A stretch of 64,000 nucleotides of DNA from Pseudomonadaceae bacterium (GCA_900766265.1 CAAFUS010000013.1:1-64000); one strand, 5' to 3'. Numbered from the stretch's first letter, positions 45,007-53,392 are shown. Numbers and translations: made by a program. Notes: generated by a model not told the origin, from the letters alone.

Positions 45007-45085
45007 CGTGGTCGGGTGGCAGCAGAAGAGGTGGCACCGGTAAATACCGGGACGGAGCCGGCAGTTTACTCATCCACTTGCGATT

Positions 45086-45104
45086 GCATCAAATTATCAT
45101 TCGC
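45086..45104 (-). promoter_or_regulatory. Fur-box-like site before the siderophore operon
   Basis: On the minus strand GCGAATGATAATTTGATGC matches the 19-bp Fur consensus at 11 positions, with a perfect inner left half AATGATAAT. It lies in a short AT-rich patch 80 bp before the FhuF-like start, where iron repression is expected. The right half is poor, so the site is tentative. Confidence 0.45.
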
Positions 45105-45183
45105 ATACCTGACGAGTCGAAGTGTCACGGGCGATCGACGGCTCATGCATCGCGCTCGGGCGGGCGTGCGGGACTAAGGAATC

Positions 45184-45206
45184 GCCCCTCACCCAAGGAG
45201 AGGGGC
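45184..45206 (-). terminator. Weak hairpin after the YghU-type gene
   Basis: A 7-bp stem GCCCCTC / GAGGGGC lies 10 bp outside the yghU stop codon. No T-tract follows on the minus strand, so its role as a terminator is inferred from position. Confidence 0.4.
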
Positions 45207-45215
45207 TCGCTGGTG

Positions 45216-46058
45216 TCAGTCCAAGTCCGAGGCGTCGTGGCGCTCGGGGACCTGGTCCGCTTCGTCGCCCCAGGTGCGGTTGACCTTGCGGCCCCGAATC
45301 ACCGCCGGCCGTTTGGCGATCTCAGCGGCCCAGCGCTGCACATGCCTGTATTCGTGCACCGAGAGGAATTCGCCCGCCTGATACAGTTCGCCCAAGGCCA
45401 GCACGCCGTACCAGGGCCAGATGGCCATGTCGGCGATGCTGTAGTCGTCGCCGGCAATGAACCGTCGTTCGGCCAGCTGACGATCGAGCACGTCGAGCTG
45501 ACGCTTGGTCTCCATCGCATAACGGTTGATTGGATACTCGAGCTTCTCCGGCGCGTAGGCGTAGAAATGCCCGAAGCCGCCGCCTACGAAGGGCGCCGAG
45601 CCCATCTGCCAGAACAGCCAGTTCAGCGTTTCGGTCCGCGCGGGCCCCTCGCTCGGCAGGAAGGCGCCGAACTTTTCCGCCAGATACACGAGGATCGAGC
45701 CAGACTCGAACACCCGCAGAGGCGTTTGGCCGCTGTGGTCCACCAGTGCCGGGATCTTGGAGTTGGGGTTGATCTCGACGAAGCCGCTACCGAACTGCTC
45801 GCCCTCGCCGATCTTGATCAGCCAGGCGTCGTACTCGGCACCGCTGTGACCAAGGGCCAGCAGATCCTCGAGCATGATGGTGACCTTGACCCCGTTGGGC
45901 GTGGCCAGCGAGTAGAGCTGCAGCGGGTGCTTGCCCACCGGCAGTGCCTTTTCGACGCGCGCGCCTGCGGTGGGACGGTTGATGTTGGCGAAGGTGCCAC
46001 CCGAAGGTGCGGCATCCGTCCAGACCTTCGGCGGCACGTACGCGGTGTTGTCACTCAT
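45216..46058 (-). CDS. yghU: YghU-type glutathione S-transferase / disulphide-bond reductase
   Basis: This 280-residue protein is of the Nu-class GST type that binds two GSH and has disulphide-bond reductase and peroxidase activity. It shows the long N-terminal extension (YVPPKVWTDAAPSGGTFANINRPTAG), LYSLATPNGVKVTIMLEDLL, the GSH-site segment NPNSKIPALVDHSG and FESGSILVYLAEKFG, then the helical domain with DYSIADMAIWPWYG. It appears monocistronic with GGAGACC before the start. Confidence 0.9.
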   Translation of the reverse strand: MSDNTAYVPPKVWTDAAPSGGTFANINRPTAGARVEKALPVGKHPLQLYSLATPNGVKVTIMLEDLLALGHSGAEYDAWLIKIGEGEQFGSGFVEINPNSKIPALVDHSGQTPLRVFESGSILVYLAEKFGAFLPSEGPARTETLNWLFWQMGSAPFVGGGFGHFYAYAPEKLEYPINRYAMETKRQLDVLDRQLAERRFIAGDDYSIADMAIWPWYGVLALGELYQAGEFLSVHEYRHVQRWAAEIAKRPAVIRGRKVNRTWGDEADQVPERHDASDLD

Positions 46059-46201
46059 GGCGGTCTCCTAGTCGGAAAGCGAAACAGGTCGGCGCCTATG
46101 CGGGACGGCGAGAAGCCGTCCCGAGGTTCCCGACCGCTGTGTTAAGCCTGCGCGTATGCAGGCGCGAAGACAACGTTTGACGTTTCCCTTGCGTAAAAGG
46201 A

Positions 46202-46519
46202 TCAAGGCGAGGACAGCTTCATCAGCACCAGACCGCCCACGATCAGCACGGCGGCGAGAATACGCATGGGCGATGCGGGCTCGCCCAGGACCGTGATCCC
46301 GACAATGAAGGCGCCAACAGCACCGATACCTGTCCAGATCGTGTAGGCCGTGCCGAGCGGCAGCGTTTTCATCGAGATCGACAGCAGCGCGAAGCTCGCG
46401 GCCATCGTGGCAAAGGTGATGAGGGTCGGCGTAAGCCGGGTGAAGCCCACCGATTGCTTCATCGAAAACGCCCAGACCACCTCAAGTGCGCCTGCGATAA
46501 CCAGATACAGCCAAGCCAT
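46202..46519 (-). CDS. gdx: Guanidinium exporter, SMR family (Gdx/SugE)
   Basis: This 105-residue protein has four membrane helices of the small multidrug resistance family. The Glu of helix 1 (GALEVVWAFSMKQS) and the GTAYTIWTGIGAVGAFIVGI segment mark the SugE/Gdx branch, which exchanges guanidinium for protons. The guanidine-II riboswitch in front supports this substrate. The start follows GGAGGG at good spacing. Confidence 0.93.
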   Translation of the reverse strand: MAWLYLVIAGALEVVWAFSMKQSVGFTRLTPTLITFATMAASFALLSISMKTLPLGTAYTIWTGIGAVGAFIVGITVLGEPASPMRILAAVLIVGGLVLMKLSSP

Positions 46520-46539
46520 GAACGGCCCTCCGTAAAGAA

Positions 46540-46585
46540 CCGGGCCGTCCCGGAGTATGTGCCCATGATGGGTGAGGTCGTCCTC
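46540..46585 (-). promoter_or_regulatory. Guanidine-II (mini-ykkC) riboswitch
   Basis: On the minus strand two short hairpins with ACGR loops stand in tandem: GAGG-ACGA-CCTC (46585-46574) and CCGGG-ACGG-CCCGG (46553-46540), about 20 bases apart. This is the defining layout of mini-ykkC RNA, where each loop binds one guanidinium ion. It ends about 20 bases before the gdx start, overlapping the leader that precedes the GGAGGG ribosome site. A good -10 (TATACT, 46597-46592) stands just upstream. Confidence 0.9.
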
Positions 46586-46705
46586 GGGGCCAGTATAACC
46601 GGGCGCGCCAGGTTGATTCGGCTGCCCGATCAGGCGAAGCCCTGATGTTCACGAACCTGTCTAAACGCTGAACGAAGCGGCTGTTCACCGCAATTCGAAA
46701 CAGAT

Positions 46706-46722
46706 CTGTCATTTCCGGTCAT
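46706..46722 (+). promoter_or_regulatory. Possible Pho box
   Basis: CTGTCAT (46706-46712) is an exact PhoB half-site and CGGTCAT (46716-46722) a near copy, but the spacer is 3 instead of 4 bases. It is 57 bp before the OprP-type porin gene, where phosphate control would make sense. Confidence 0.35.
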
Positions 46723-46778
46723 CAGGATTCGGTCCTCCAACGCATAGCCAACACATCAAAAAGGAAGGGGAGACACTG

Positions 46779-48026
46779 ATGTCCTGTACTTCAATGGCCG
46801 TCCGGACAGCCTGTGCTATCGCCATTGCGACCGCGTCCGCATCGCTTCACGCCGGCACCGTCACGACCGACGGCGCAGACCTCGTGATCAAGACCAAGGG
46901 CGGTCTGGCGATCGCATCGGCCGATGACGTGTTCGAGTTCAAGATCGGGGGGCGTCTTCAGGCCGACTACGACCGTTTCGACGGGCTCTACACCCGGAAC
47001 GGCAAGACGGCCGACGCCAGCTACCTGCGTCGTGCCCGTCTGGAGTTGTCCGGTCGCGCTTACAGCGTGTGGGGCTATGACTTCTCCATCAATCTCGACA
47101 GCGAGCCGAACATCAAGGAGGCGTCGGTCAGCTACCTCGGCCTGGACCCGATAACCCTCAAGGCCGGCCGTTTCGATCCTGACTTCGGTCTCGAAAAAGC
47201 CACCAGCTCCAAGTGGATCACCGGTATCGAGCGCAACATGGCCTATGACCTCGCCCCGTGGGTCAACGACCGCGACGACGGGCTGGGTGTGCAGGTCAGC
47301 GGCACCACTGGCATGTTCTACGGTTCGGCAGGCTTCAACCGCGCCGACAGCAACAACGATGACAACGGCAAGAGCCGCAACAACTACAACCTGCGCGCCG
47401 TGGTTGCGCCCTTCGCTTCGGCCGGCAATGTCCTGCACCTGGGCCTGAACTACGCCTATAGCGACGCGGACGAGGTAGACGGGCGGATTCGCACGCGCAT
47501 GGGGGTACGCGGTGTGACCGAAACCAACAGCAACGGCTATCGCCCTGAACTGGCTCCGCGGGTCAGGGGTGCGTTCGAGAATGACCGTGTGTGGGGCGCG
47601 GAGGCCGCCTGGGCGACCGGGCCCTTCTCGGTGCAGGGCGAATACTTGCGGCGTGATCTCGATGCCCGCTCCAGCAGCGTGCGCAACGATCGTGAGGCCT
47701 CCGGTTACTACGCGCAGCTGGCCTACACCCTGACGGGTGAGTCGCGCGGCTACAAGCTCGACGGCGGCAAGTTCGACAAGATCAAGCCCGGCGACAAGCG
47801 CCTCGGCGCGTGGGAAGTCTTCTACCGCTACGACCGCATCAAGGTCGAGGAGAGCGACTTTCTCAACAACCGCGTCAAGGGCCACACCCTGGGTCTGAAC
47901 TGGTATGCCAACGAGGCGGTAAAGGTCTCGGCGAACTACCTCAAGGCCAAGTCCAATGGCTTCGAAAACGATGACGGCGACAACACCGGCGACGCGATGA
48001 GCATGCGTGTGCAATACGTCTTCTGA
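46779..48026 (+). CDS. OprP/OprO-type (phosphate-selective) porin
   Basis: This 415-residue outer-membrane porin has a signal peptide ending SASLHA and a beta-barrel that ends MSMRVQYVF with terminal Phe. Family segments are FKIGGRLQADYDRFDGLYTRNG, YLRRARLELSGRAYSVWGYDFSINLD, KAGRFDPDFGLEKATSSKWITGIER and GAWEVFYRYDRI. OprP/OprO trimers take up phosphate or polyphosphate; selectivity of this one is inferred. The exported ParB-like gene follows after a hairpin. Confidence 0.9.
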   Translation: MSCTSMAVRTACAIAIATASASLHAGTVTTDGADLVIKTKGGLAIASADDVFEFKIGGRLQADYDRFDGLYTRNGKTADASYLRRARLELSGRAYSVWGYDFSINLDSEPNIKEASVSYLGLDPITLKAGRFDPDFGLEKATSSKWITGIERNMAYDLAPWVNDRDDGLGVQVSGTTGMFYGSAGFNRADSNNDDNGKSRNNYNLRAVVAPFASAGNVLHLGLNYAYSDADEVDGRIRTRMGVRGVTETNSNGYRPELAPRVRGAFENDRVWGAEAAWATGPFSVQGEYLRRDLDARSSSVRNDREASGYYAQLAYTLTGESRGYKLDGGKFDKIKPGDKRLGAWEVFYRYDRIKVEESDFLNNRVKGHTLGLNWYANEAVKVSANYLKAKSNGFENDDGDNTGDAMSMRVQYVF

Positions 48027-48034
48027 TGCCCCTG

Positions 48035-48052
48035 CGCCCCTGCGGGGGCGCT
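48035..48052 (+). terminator. Hairpin between porin and ParB-like gene
   Basis: A 7-bp stem GCGCCCC / GGGGCGC is followed by TTCTT, directly after the porin stop and 21 bp before the next start. It may reduce read-through rather than end transcription. Confidence 0.5.
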
Positions 48053-48073
48053 TCTTGTCCAAGGAGCGAATCC

Positions 48074-48988
48074 ATGACTTTTCGACTCGCGCTGGCTGCG
48101 TTGGGCCTGCTCGTGGCTCACAGCGTCCACGCCAATCCGCCCGCCTCTCCGGCATCGCTGATGGAGGTCCGCCTGGACCAGCTGCACCCGACCCAGCCCG
48201 CTATCGGCTATGACCAGGTCCGCTACAAGCTGGGGCGCTACGCCAAGGAGCGCAGCAAGCTGTTTGACGATTTCTGCGAGGCCAACGGCCAGGGCGCTGC
48301 CAGCCACGTAACCGGTAACGCCACGCTGAGCAGCCCCGAGAGCTTCACCTGCCGGGACGCCGTGGGCACTCACCGTCGCGACATGAAGACCGTCATCATC
48401 GGCCCGGAGCGGCGCTTGTACCTCACCGATGGTCATCACACCTTCTCGTCCCTCTGGGAACAGCCGGGCGCCGGGCCGCAGCTGAAAGTCTGGGTTCGGG
48501 TAACCGACGACTTCAGCGACAGCCCCGACATGGGTGCCTTCTGGCAGCGGATGGAAAAGCACAAGACCGTTCGCCTCAAAGACGGCAATGGCCAGTCGAT
48601 CACAGCGCAGCAACTGCCGGAGCGGCTGGGCTTTGGTAGCCTGCAGGACGACCCCTTCCGCGCCATCGTCTACTTCACAAGAGACGCGGCCTACAAGAAG
48701 CCCTCATCCGGTGGGGTGGTTCCAGAGTATCTGGAGTTCTACTGGGCCGACTGGCTGCGCCCGCAGATGGAGCTCTCGCACTTCGATCGCGACAGCCGCA
48801 CCGGCTACGCCAAGGCCGTCGAAACCGCCGGCAAACTGATGGTTGGCCTGGACGAGGACGCGGCGGTTGGCGACAGCGGCTTCACTGCCCGCGAGCTCGG
48901 CGCCTTCCGAGCCTTCAACCGCAAGGCCTTCAACAAGACCCTCAACGGCAAGATGGCCTACGCCTTGTCGCACAAACAGGCCGAGTGA
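48074..48988 (+). CDS. Exported ParB-like (ParB/Srx fold) protein
   Basis: This 304-residue protein has a signal peptide (LALAALGLLVAHSVHA) and then a ParB/sulfiredoxin-like N-domain: MEVRLDQLHPTQPAIGYDQVRYKLGRY and the conserved turn YLTDGHHTFSSLW. ParB-fold proteins bind nucleotides and some have nucleotidase activity. An exported one behind a phosphate-type porin suggests a role in phosphate or nucleotide scavenging, which is my inference. Start at ATG 48074 with AAGGAG upstream. Confidence 0.75.
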   Translation: MTFRLALAALGLLVAHSVHANPPASPASLMEVRLDQLHPTQPAIGYDQVRYKLGRYAKERSKLFDDFCEANGQGAASHVTGNATLSSPESFTCRDAVGTHRRDMKTVIIGPERRLYLTDGHHTFSSLWEQPGAGPQLKVWVRVTDDFSDSPDMGAFWQRMEKHKTVRLKDGNGQSITAQQLPERLGFGSLQDDPFRAIVYFTRDAAYKKPSSGGVVPEYLEFYWADWLRPQMELSHFDRDSRTGYAKAVETAGKLMVGLDEDAAVGDSGFTARELGAFRAFNRKAFNKTLNGKMAYALSHKQAE

Positions 48989-49052
48989 TACGCAATGCCG
49001 CGTCCGGCCGATCTGTTTGGTCGGCCGCGGCGCGTGATGAGCGTCGTTCGAG

Positions 49053-49436
49053 TCAGTCGCCAGCCGCCTCTGCTGGGCGGTACGCCCGGCGCGATTGGCA
49101 AACCTGCGCATGGTTTTCGTCGGCCCACTGCACCAGCGCGGTCATGGGCACCAGAAAGCTCTCCCCCAACGCGGTCAGCCTGTACTCCACTCGCGGTGGC
49201 ACCTCGGCATAAAGGGTTCGCTGCACCAGGCCATCCATCTCGAGCCGTTTCAGCGTCCTCGAGAGCATCTGTTTGGAGATATCGCCGATTTCACGGCTGA
49301 GCTCGTTGAAACGCAGGGTGCGCTCGGCCAGTGCTTCAAGCACCAGAAAACTCCATTGATCGCCGATGCGATCCAGCACATCCCGTATGGGGCAGGGATG
49401 ATCGAAGGCGGCGTGCGGGCCGTCGGCGTCGGACAT
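49053..49436 (-). CDS. HxlR-family transcriptional regulator
   Basis: This 127-residue winged-helix protein has the HxlR pattern CPIRDVLDRIGDQWSFLVLEALAERTLRFNELSREIGDISKQMLSRTLKRLEMDGLVQR and VEYRLTALGESFLVPM. The Cys near residue 15 may be redox-sensing, as in quinone- or aldehyde-responsive members. It is divergent from the NAD(P)-binding protein gene with an inverted repeat between, so it probably controls that gene and itself. Start MSDADGPHAAF at 49436. Confidence 0.88.
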   Translation of the reverse strand: MSDADGPHAAFDHPCPIRDVLDRIGDQWSFLVLEALAERTLRFNELSREIGDISKQMLSRTLKRLEMDGLVQRTLYAEVPPRVEYRLTALGESFLVPMTALVQWADENHAQVCQSRRAYRPAEAAGD

Positions 49437-49540
49437 TGGTCGGTCTCCTTCATCGAGGGCGGTCAGCGTGGTGTGACCAGGTCCTACGAAGCTAACTTCT
49501 TGTGGGCTCAGGCGGCGCACCGTAGCATCCGTTGCTCAGA

Positions 49541-49559
49541 AGGTCTACAAAACAGACCT
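49541..49559. promoter_or_regulatory. Candidate HxlR operator
   Basis: AGGTCT (49541-49546) and AGACCT (49554-49559) form a perfect inverted repeat around ACAAAAC in the 154-bp gap between the HxlR gene and its divergent neighbour. Symmetric spacing and position suit a dimeric regulator. Confidence 0.5.
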
Positions 49560-49590
49560 GGTCATTAAAATAGAGCATATAGGTTCCGCC

Positions 49591-50202
49591 ATGTCCCACA
49601 TTGCATTGATAGGCGCCTCGGGCGCTGCTGGCTCGCGCATCCTCAAAGAACTGACAGACCGCGGGCACAGCGTCACCGCGATTGCACGCCATCCCGAGCG
49701 CATTGCCAAGATTGCCGGCGTCACCGCCGTCAAGGGCGACGCCCTGGACATGCAAGGACTCGCGGCCACGCTCCGCGGTCACGATGCGGTTGTCAGCGCA
49801 GCCAACTTCACTTCGACCGAGCCGAAGACATTGATCGACGCGGTGCGGGCATCAGGTGTTCGCCGTTACCTGGTGGTTGGCGGGGCCGGTAGCCTGGAAG
49901 TGGCGCCGGGGCAGCGGGTGATCGATCTGCCAGATTTCCCTGAAGCCTATAAGGAAGAGGCCTCGCGCGGCGCTGACTTCCTCGCGCTGCTGCAAAAAGA
50001 AACCGAGCTCGACTGGACCTTCCTGTCGCCCTCGGCCGAGTTCGTGCCCGGCGAGCGGACAGGCCAGTTCCGTCTCGGTAAGGACGCCCTGTTGAGCAAC
50101 GGAAACGGTAGTCGTATCTCGTTCGAAGACTACGCCGTAGCCCTGGTTGACGAGCTCGAGCAACCCGCCCATTCCCGTCAGCGCTTCACCGTAGGTTATT
50201 AA
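49591..50202 (+). CDS. NAD(P)H-binding reductase-like protein
   Basis: This 203-residue atypical SDR of the NAD(P)H-binding group has the dinucleotide loop LIGASGAAGSRIL and VTAIARHPER, then SAANFTS and a C-terminal DWTFLSPSAEF segment. Such proteins next to HxlR regulators usually act on quinones or reactive aldehydes. It is followed after 10 bp by a SnoaL-like gene, so the two are probably co-transcribed. Confidence 0.82.
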   Translation: MSHIALIGASGAAGSRILKELTDRGHSVTAIARHPERIAKIAGVTAVKGDALDMQGLAATLRGHDAVVSAANFTSTEPKTLIDAVRASGVRRYLVVGGAGSLEVAPGQRVIDLPDFPEAYKEEASRGADFLALLQKETELDWTFLSPSAEFVPGERTGQFRLGKDALLSNGNGSRISFEDYAVALVDELEQPAHSRQRFTVGY

Positions 50203-50212
50203 GGAGGGCACC

Positions 50213-50674
50213 ATGCTTCGCACGTTTTTCATGGCTGCGGCACTGCTGGCAACCACCTCGACAGCTTTCGCGGTGTCTCCCGCCTCCCGCGATCTGGCCG
50301 CTGAGGAAGCCAACCGAGCGCTGGTCGTTGAGTTCTACGACCAATTCTTCAACAAGCATCAGGTTGAACAGGCTGCTCGTGTGGTAGCTGACGACTACAT
50401 ACAGCACAACCCCGACGTGCCGGATGGCAAAGCGCCGTTCGTGGGTTATTTCGCCGGTTTCTTCAAGGAGAACCCCGAATCCCGCGCCCGTATCGTGCGC
50501 AGCGCCACAGCCGATGACCTGGTCTACCTCCATGTTCATTCGACCACGGGGCCTAAGGATCGCGGCCAGGCCGTTATGGATATCTTCCGCGTCGACAACG
50601 GCATGATTGTCGAGCATTGGGACGTGATTCAGGATGTGCCGGCCGAAGCGGCGAACGGCAACACGATGTTCTGA
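50213..50674 (+). CDS. Exported SnoaL-like protein
   Basis: This 153-residue protein has a signal peptide (MLRTFFMAAALLATTSTAFA) and one SnoaL/NTF2-like cone fold: ALVVEFYDQFFNKHQVEQAARVVADDYIQHNPDVPDGKAPFVGYF and DIFRVDNGMIVEHWDVIQDVP. The pattern (YIQHNP, EHWDV) is that of small secreted ester- or lactone-type cyclases and isomerases; substrate unknown. It follows the reductase-like gene with AAGGAGG before its ATG. Confidence 0.82.
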   Translation: MLRTFFMAAALLATTSTAFAVSPASRDLAAEEANRALVVEFYDQFFNKHQVEQAARVVADDYIQHNPDVPDGKAPFVGYFAGFFKENPESRARIVRSATADDLVYLHVHSTTGPKDRGQAVMDIFRVDNGMIVEHWDVIQDVPAEAANGNTMF

Positions 50675-50809
50675 TTGCCCTGAGCGGCGCCAGACGCAGG
50701 AACCGGTCAGTGCATCTGGCAGGCAGGGTACGTCAGTTGAGGTAACGTAGGCGTCCTTGAACCGATAGTCACACCGCGACGTGCCCGCCGCAGCGAACAG
50801 GACGACATC

Positions 50810-51181
50810 ATGCTTCTGAGCAAACGCGACCAGAGCCGTCTGGAACGGGAGTTGTCCCGTACCCTGACCGATGCCTGCGAGGCGGCGAAAGCCGAACTCG
50901 TCGGGTTTTCCTGGCTCACCCATGAGGTGGATTATGCGCGCTTCCCAGAGAGCTTGCAGGTCACCTGGATCTTCGCCACCGAGGCGCAGAAAGCCCAGGC
51001 GCTCGCCGATGGGCAGGACAGGCTCATGCGCACCTTAACCCGTGAGGCCCTGGCGGCCGCCGGTATCGAGATGGATGCCCTGCCGGCGGCGGTTCATTTC
51101 GACAGCGAAGAAGCCTGCGACCGCCTCGATGGCGGTAACTGGCGGCAACGTCTGGCCCGCCAGGGCAGGACGCGGCGCTGA
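50810..51181 (+). CDS. Conserved hypothetical protein
   Basis: This 123-residue soluble protein, mostly alpha-beta without motif or signal, begins MLLSKRDQSRLERELSRTLTDACEAAKAEL. VGFSWLTHEVDYARFPESLQVTWIF looks like a beta-sheet core. It lies one base before the DUF1289 gene (stop TGA, then ATG two bases on) and is surely co-transcribed with it. I recognise no function. Confidence 0.65.
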   Translation: MLLSKRDQSRLERELSRTLTDACEAAKAELVGFSWLTHEVDYARFPESLQVTWIFATEAQKAQALADGQDRLMRTLTREALAAAGIEMDALPAAVHFDSEEACDRLDGGNWRQRLARQGRTRR

Positions 51182-51182
51182 C

Positions 51183-51365
51183 ATGGCCAAGGACATCGAA
51201 AACCCCTGCATATCCGTTTGCCAGTTGAGCGCGGACCTCTGCATCAGCTGTGGCCGTACGAAAGATGACATCCGCAAATGGAAGCGCATGAAGCGCCCGG
51301 AAAAGATGGCCGCGGCCCAGAGGGCGGTGCAGCGGCTCAAAGGCCTGCAGAAGAAAAAGTCGTAG
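51183..51365 (+). CDS. DUF1289 small cysteine-rich protein
   Basis: This 60-residue protein has the DUF1289 motif NPCISVCQLSADLCISCGRT (C-x3-C-x6-C-x2-C), which probably binds zinc or an iron-sulphur centre, followed by a basic tail. The family is common in proteobacteria and of unknown function. Start at ATG 51183, directly after the preceding gene. Confidence 0.85.
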   Translation: MAKDIENPCISVCQLSADLCISCGRTKDDIRKWKRMKRPEKMAAAQRAVQRLKGLQKKKS

Positions 51366-51443
51366 CATCTGAATGCGGTGCGCAGAGTACGTGTCGCAAC
51401 AAGAACAGGCACACCAGCGGTCCTGTGTCGTTCCAGCACGCTC

Positions 51444-52406
51444 TCAACGCTTCTGGTTGAACTGTTCGCGGTACTGGGCAGGGGTGACGTCGAGCCGCTG
51501 GCTGAAGACCAGTCGCATCCGCGCAGCGCTGCCGAAGCCACACCGGTAGGCAACCGTCTTGAAAGGCAGCTGCGTGCCTTCCAGCAGCTGGCGGGCCATA
51601 TCGATGCGTGCGCGCTGGACGAACTCGGCTGGCGGCAGACCCGCCGCGTGGGAGAAGACCCTCGCGAAATGCCGCGGGCTCATCGACACCACCTGCGCTA
51701 GCGCCTCGACTGACAATGGCTCTGCAATGTGTTCCATCACGTAGCGCTGAACCTGGGCGACCGGGGAATCACCATCGACCGCAGCCGTCAGGAACGGACT
51801 GAACTGGGATTGTCCGCCTTGACGCTGGGTGATCACCAGCAGCCGTTTGGCCACGCTCAGGGCAACTGTGGGCCCATGGTCTTCAGCGACGAGCGCCAGG
51901 GCCAGGTCGATGCCTGCCGTGACCCCGGCCGAGGTGATGAGCGCGCCGTCGCGGATATAGATCCGGTCCGCTTCCACCCTGGCGTTCGGAAACTGCACGC
52001 GCAGCTGCTGCGCATCGCTCCAGTGGGTCGTCACGCTGTGGCCATCCAGCAGGCCGGCGCGGCCCAGCAAGAACGCACCGGTGCAGATGGAGCCATAGCG
52101 CGCCGCCACCCGCGCCTCCCGTTTGAGCCAGGCGCTGATATGTTCACGGTGCGGGTCGGTCGAAAGGTTCGGTCCGCCGGGTACCAACAACAGGTCGAAC
52201 CCATGTGGCGCGTTGCCTATCAGGTGGTCCGCGCCCATCGGCATACCGTTGGAAGCCCGCAAAGGCCCCGGATCCGACGCGATCGTGGTGATCCGATAGC
52301 CGGTCCCCTCGGGTGCAAAGCTGTTGGCCTCGGCCAGAACATCCAGGGGCCCGGCGACATCCAGAGATTGCACGCCCGGGAACACCAGGATGGCGACGCT
52401 TTTCAT
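51444..52406 (-). CDS. GlxA-type AraC family transcriptional regulator
   Basis: This 320-residue regulator has an N-terminal DJ-1/PfpI-like domain (VAILVFPGVQSLDVAGPLDVLAEA, LLVPGG, SICTGAFLLGRAGLLDG) and a C-terminal AraC helix-turn-helix pair (LSVEALAQVVSMSPRHFARVFSHAAG, FKTVAYRCGFGSAARMRLVFSQRLDVTPAQYRE). It overlaps the TDT transporter gene by 4 bp, so it may regulate that transporter. Start at MKSVAILVF. Confidence 0.9.
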   Translation of the reverse strand: MKSVAILVFPGVQSLDVAGPLDVLAEANSFAPEGTGYRITTIASDPGPLRASNGMPMGADHLIGNAPHGFDLLLVPGGPNLSTDPHREHISAWLKREARVAARYGSICTGAFLLGRAGLLDGHSVTTHWSDAQQLRVQFPNARVEADRIYIRDGALITSAGVTAGIDLALALVAEDHGPTVALSVAKRLLVITQRQGGQSQFSPFLTAAVDGDSPVAQVQRYVMEHIAEPLSVEALAQVVSMSPRHFARVFSHAAGLPPAEFVQRARIDMARQLLEGTQLPFKTVAYRCGFGSAARMRLVFSQRLDVTPAQYREQFNQKR

Positions 52407-53392
52407 CGTGTAGTGACCAGAGGGGCAGTGGGCGCAACAGGATAGTAGCCTCCCTTGAGCCACAGGCGCAGCGTTGCCACGCCTACCGCAGCGGTGACCA
52501 GCAGGGCGGCGGCAAATGTGAGAATTGCCGCAAGCTTCAGTCCCGGCTCAGGGTGGTGCTCGGCGGCGAGAATGACGCCTTGTGCCAACGTCGCGACGGC
52601 AAAGGTGTAGGCCCAGTAGCCCGCCGCGAAGTCCTGCTCCCGCAGCCAGCGCCACGCCACCAGTAGCGCCGCGGTGATGAACAGTGCGTAGCCGCACAGG
52701 GCGAAGACGATCTCAGGGCTGGCCCGATCGCCACTGAGCACCTGATAGGCCACCAGCGCGACGACCGATGGCGCCATGTAGATACCCATGAAGTTTCGAG
52801 TGCGTGCCGCCAGCCCGCCGGTCATGAGCTGCTGCGTCATGACCGAATCCAGGATCAGCCATGACAGGGCGCCGATGCCGAAGAGCATCCAGCCATAAGC
52901 GACATAGCCGAACAGGCCTGCTGCCAGGGCGTTCACCAGGACACTCGCGGTGTAGGTCAGCAGTAAGGGTGGCACCGTCTGGCTGGGCTCACGCTGGACA
53001 CGCCAGGTGGCGGCCATACGAATGACGCCGTAGAGCAGGTTGGTGACCGACCCGATCCAGAACATCGCGAGCGCGATGCCGTGGTGGTAAGGCTGCAGCG
53101 CCAGCGCGATCAGGATGACCGACTCGGGAATCAATGCGATAAACGCCGATTGCACCGGATCACGCAGCTCGGCCAGCGCAGCCTCCCGGTGAGCCAGCCA
53201 CTTGTTGGCGTACAGCGCGATCCACCACATGAAGGAGATAACAGCGAGGCCTTGGAGCACTTCGCCCACAGCCGTGGGCAGTCCCCAATGGTCTGCGGCA
53301 AATCGCCAGGCGTTACCGGTTTCGGCCAGACCGAGGGTCATGGCGAAAAAAGAGGCGGGTATCAGGGGAAGCAGCGGTTTGGCGGCGTTCAT
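52403..53392 (-). CDS. TehA/TDT-family (SLAC1-like) transporter
   Basis: The protein (329 residues from 53392) has about ten hydrophobic segments of the tellurite-resistance/dicarboxylate transporter family: LPLIPASFFAMTLGLAETGNAWRFAADHWG at the N-terminus and IYMAPSVVALVAYQVLSGD later. Related channels conduct anions such as chloride, sulphite or C4-dicarboxylates. The start at 53392 (MNAAKPLLP) is preferred; 53404 adds four residues. The regulator gene follows in an overlapping arrangement. Confidence 0.83.
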   Translation of the reverse strand: MNAAKPLLPLIPASFFAMTLGLAETGNAWRFAADHWGLPTAVGEVLQGLAVISFMWWIALYANKWLAHREAALAELRDPVQSAFIALIPESVILIALALQPYHHGIALAMFWIGSVTNLLYGVIRMAATWRVQREPSQTVPPLLLTYTASVLVNALAAGLFGYVAYGWMLFGIGALSWLILDSVMTQQLMTGGLAARTRNFMGIYMAPSVVALVAYQVLSGDRASPEIVFALCGYALFITAALLVAWRWLREQDFAAGYWAYTFAVATLAQGVILAAEHHPEPGLKLAAILTFAAALLVTAAVGVATLRLWLKGGYYPVAPTAPLVTTR

